Positions 56,587-57,187 of a stretch of 57,187 bases of DNA are shown one piece after another. Origin of the DNA: Hyphomicrobiaceae bacterium (GTDB lineage: Bacteria; Pseudomonadota; Alphaproteobacteria; Rhizobiales; Xanthobacteraceae); NCBI GenBank assembly GCA_021324465.1, contig JAJPJB010000099.1, positions 1-57,187 of the forward strand. Direction: 5' to 3'. A program made the translations under genes and the position numbers. The first letter of the stretch is position 1. Each line of letters starts with the position of its first letter. The notes beneath the pieces are model-generated. The model searched no databases. It worked only from the letters and a program-made list of their open reading frames with translations, and was not told where the DNA came from.

Positions 56587-57085
56587 TCACTCGGTCGCTG
56601 CGTAGATTCTGTTGATGAGATTCTTCAGACAATAATTGGCGGCGCGATTGAGCGTGCTCTCCTCTTTCCGCTGCACGATGTTCTGCAAAAAAACGAGAAT
56701 TGCGCTGAGCAGCAGCGCCAGAATGGTCGTGTAGAAGGCCACCGCCAGCCCGGAGGTGACCTTGTCGAAGGCGATGTTCTTGGGGTCCTGCATGCCTTCG
56801 AGCGCGATCGAAATGCCGATCACCGTGCCGACAAAGCCGGTGGTCGGTATCACCCAGACGAGAAACCGGATGGTCTGATAGGCAAGATCAAGCCGGTGAC
56901 TCATCAGTTCGAGCGTCGAGGTGAAGATCGCCACCGTCTGATCGAGCGAACGGCTGGTGAAAAGCTGCAGGATCGACAGATTGATCAGCTGCGGCAGGAA
57001 CGCGGTTTCGTCGGCGGCGAGCGCGCTGACCTTGCGGCGGATTGGTCCAAGATCGTCGATCCGCAGGATTGTAGAATCGTCCTCA
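56587..57085 (-). pseudogene. MotA/TolQ/ExbB-type channel protein, 5' end lost to an insertion sequence
   Basis: The readable frame gives ILRIDDLGPIRRKVSALAAD, a helical linker, then membrane segments with FLVWVIPTTGFVGTVIGISI and TTILALLLSAILVFLQNIVQ, the core of MotA/TolQ/ExbB proton-channel proteins. There is no ATG, GTG or TTG between the break at about 57085 and an internal GTG at 56934, and upstream DNA is the end of an IS element. The gene has therefore lost its N-terminal part, including the first membrane helix. Its partner gene follows immediately. Confidence 0.72.
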
Positions 57086-57187
57086 GAGCCTGGCCGAAAA
57101 GTAATTGAGTGATTTCAGCCCTTTGTGATTCCGTCGGATTTGCAAAGATTCGATGGAGGTCACAATGGCTTGGACTGAAACCACCCG
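57086..57187 (+). mobile_element. IS5-type insertion sequence, left end (runs off the window)
   Basis: From about 57086 (GAGCCTGGCCGAAAAGTAAT...) the DNA no longer reads as the ExbB-like gene. A ribosome site (GGAGG at 57155-57159) precedes the transposase start at 57165. The start of the element is assumed to be the terminal inverted repeat, but the other end is outside the window, so the exact boundary and target duplication are unverified. Confidence 0.65.
57165..57187 (+). CDS. IS5-type transposase, N-terminal end (partial)
   Basis: Only the first seven codons are present: Met-Ala-Trp-Thr-Glu-Thr-Thr, then a partial codon. This N-terminus is characteristic of IS5-family transposases in Bradyrhizobium and relatives. 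GGAGG lies 5-6 bases before the ATG. The family call is based on this short start plus the disrupted host gene next to it. Confidence 0.6.

Noticed and set aside
55596-57085. Zorya-type anti-phage system
   Set aside because: The ExbB/MotB-like pair is reminiscent of ZorA/ZorB, but the partner lacks an OmpA-like domain and no ZorC/ZorD/ZorE genes are visible, with recG directly downstream.
1-57187. CRISPR array or defence island
   Set aside because: No regularly spaced identical repeats, no cas, restriction or toxin genes were seen. The YdaS-like HTH at 21563 was considered as a toxin-antitoxin part but is fused to a TorD chaperone inside an FDH operon.

Overview
The window looks like chromosomal DNA from an alphaproteobacterium of the order Hyphomicrobiales (Rhizobiales), probably near Bradyrhizobium, Rhodopseudomonas, Pseudolabrys or Rhodoplanes. 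The evidence is the high GC content, the dinB-like gene / DUF3572 / divK / pleD order, an EipB (DUF1849) protein, DUF2865, a PopZ C-terminus, NdvB/NdvC-type beta-glucan genes and dispersed palindromic repeats of the kind common in this group. No phage, plasmid or CRISPR signature was seen.

Layout. Positions 1-9.3 kb carry housekeeping and envelope genes: the PopZ end, HIT, a FemAB/GNAT-like protein, a glycerophosphodiesterase and RidA in one leftward run, then EipB, DUF2865, a PheC-like periplasmic dehydratase with an NHL propeller, a Y-family polymerase and DUF3572. Positions 9.4-11.2 kb hold the cell-cycle and c-di-GMP pair divK-pleD, followed by a decayed IS630-type transposase tail. Positions 11.7-14.7 kb encode a tungstate/molybdate ABC importer. 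Positions 15-27.6 kb form a formate oxidation island: a WD40-cytochrome c fusion, a multi-cluster ferredoxin-like protein, and a rightward operon of accessory genes (a biotin/lipoate-ligase-like protein, DUF6352, DUF3305, DUF3306, an HTH-TorD fusion) ending in the Tat-exported formate dehydrogenase subunits. The importer next door plausibly supplies the metal for its pterin cofactor.

Positions 28.5-32.5 kb pair an orphan amino-acid-type binding protein with a chemoreceptor, followed by tRNA-Lys(UUU). Then come an M20 amidohydrolase (33.2-34.4 kb), a cyclic beta-glucan locus (34.5-40.3 kb; the ndvB-like gene is frameshifted near its 3' end), a SPOR-like membrane protein, and glmU-glmS (41.5-44.8 kb), which supply UDP-GlcNAc.

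Positions 44.9-53.2 kb contain two further orphan binding proteins, a sorbosone-dehydrogenase-like propeller with a dihaem cytochrome c, a dienelactone hydrolase next to an EthD remnant, galactarate dehydratase and DUF502. Positions 53.3-57.2 kb hold recG and a MotA/ExbB-MotB-like membrane pair. The first gene of that pair has lost its 5' end to an IS5-type insertion sequence that runs off the window.

The most unusual items are the apparently catalytically degenerate biotin/lipoate-ligase-like protein and the HTH-TorD fusion inside the formate dehydrogenase operon, the IS-disrupted ExbB/MotB-like pair with an unrecognised periplasmic domain, the ndvB frameshift, and a tandem repeat that copies in-frame start codons at the front of a Tat-exported binding protein.
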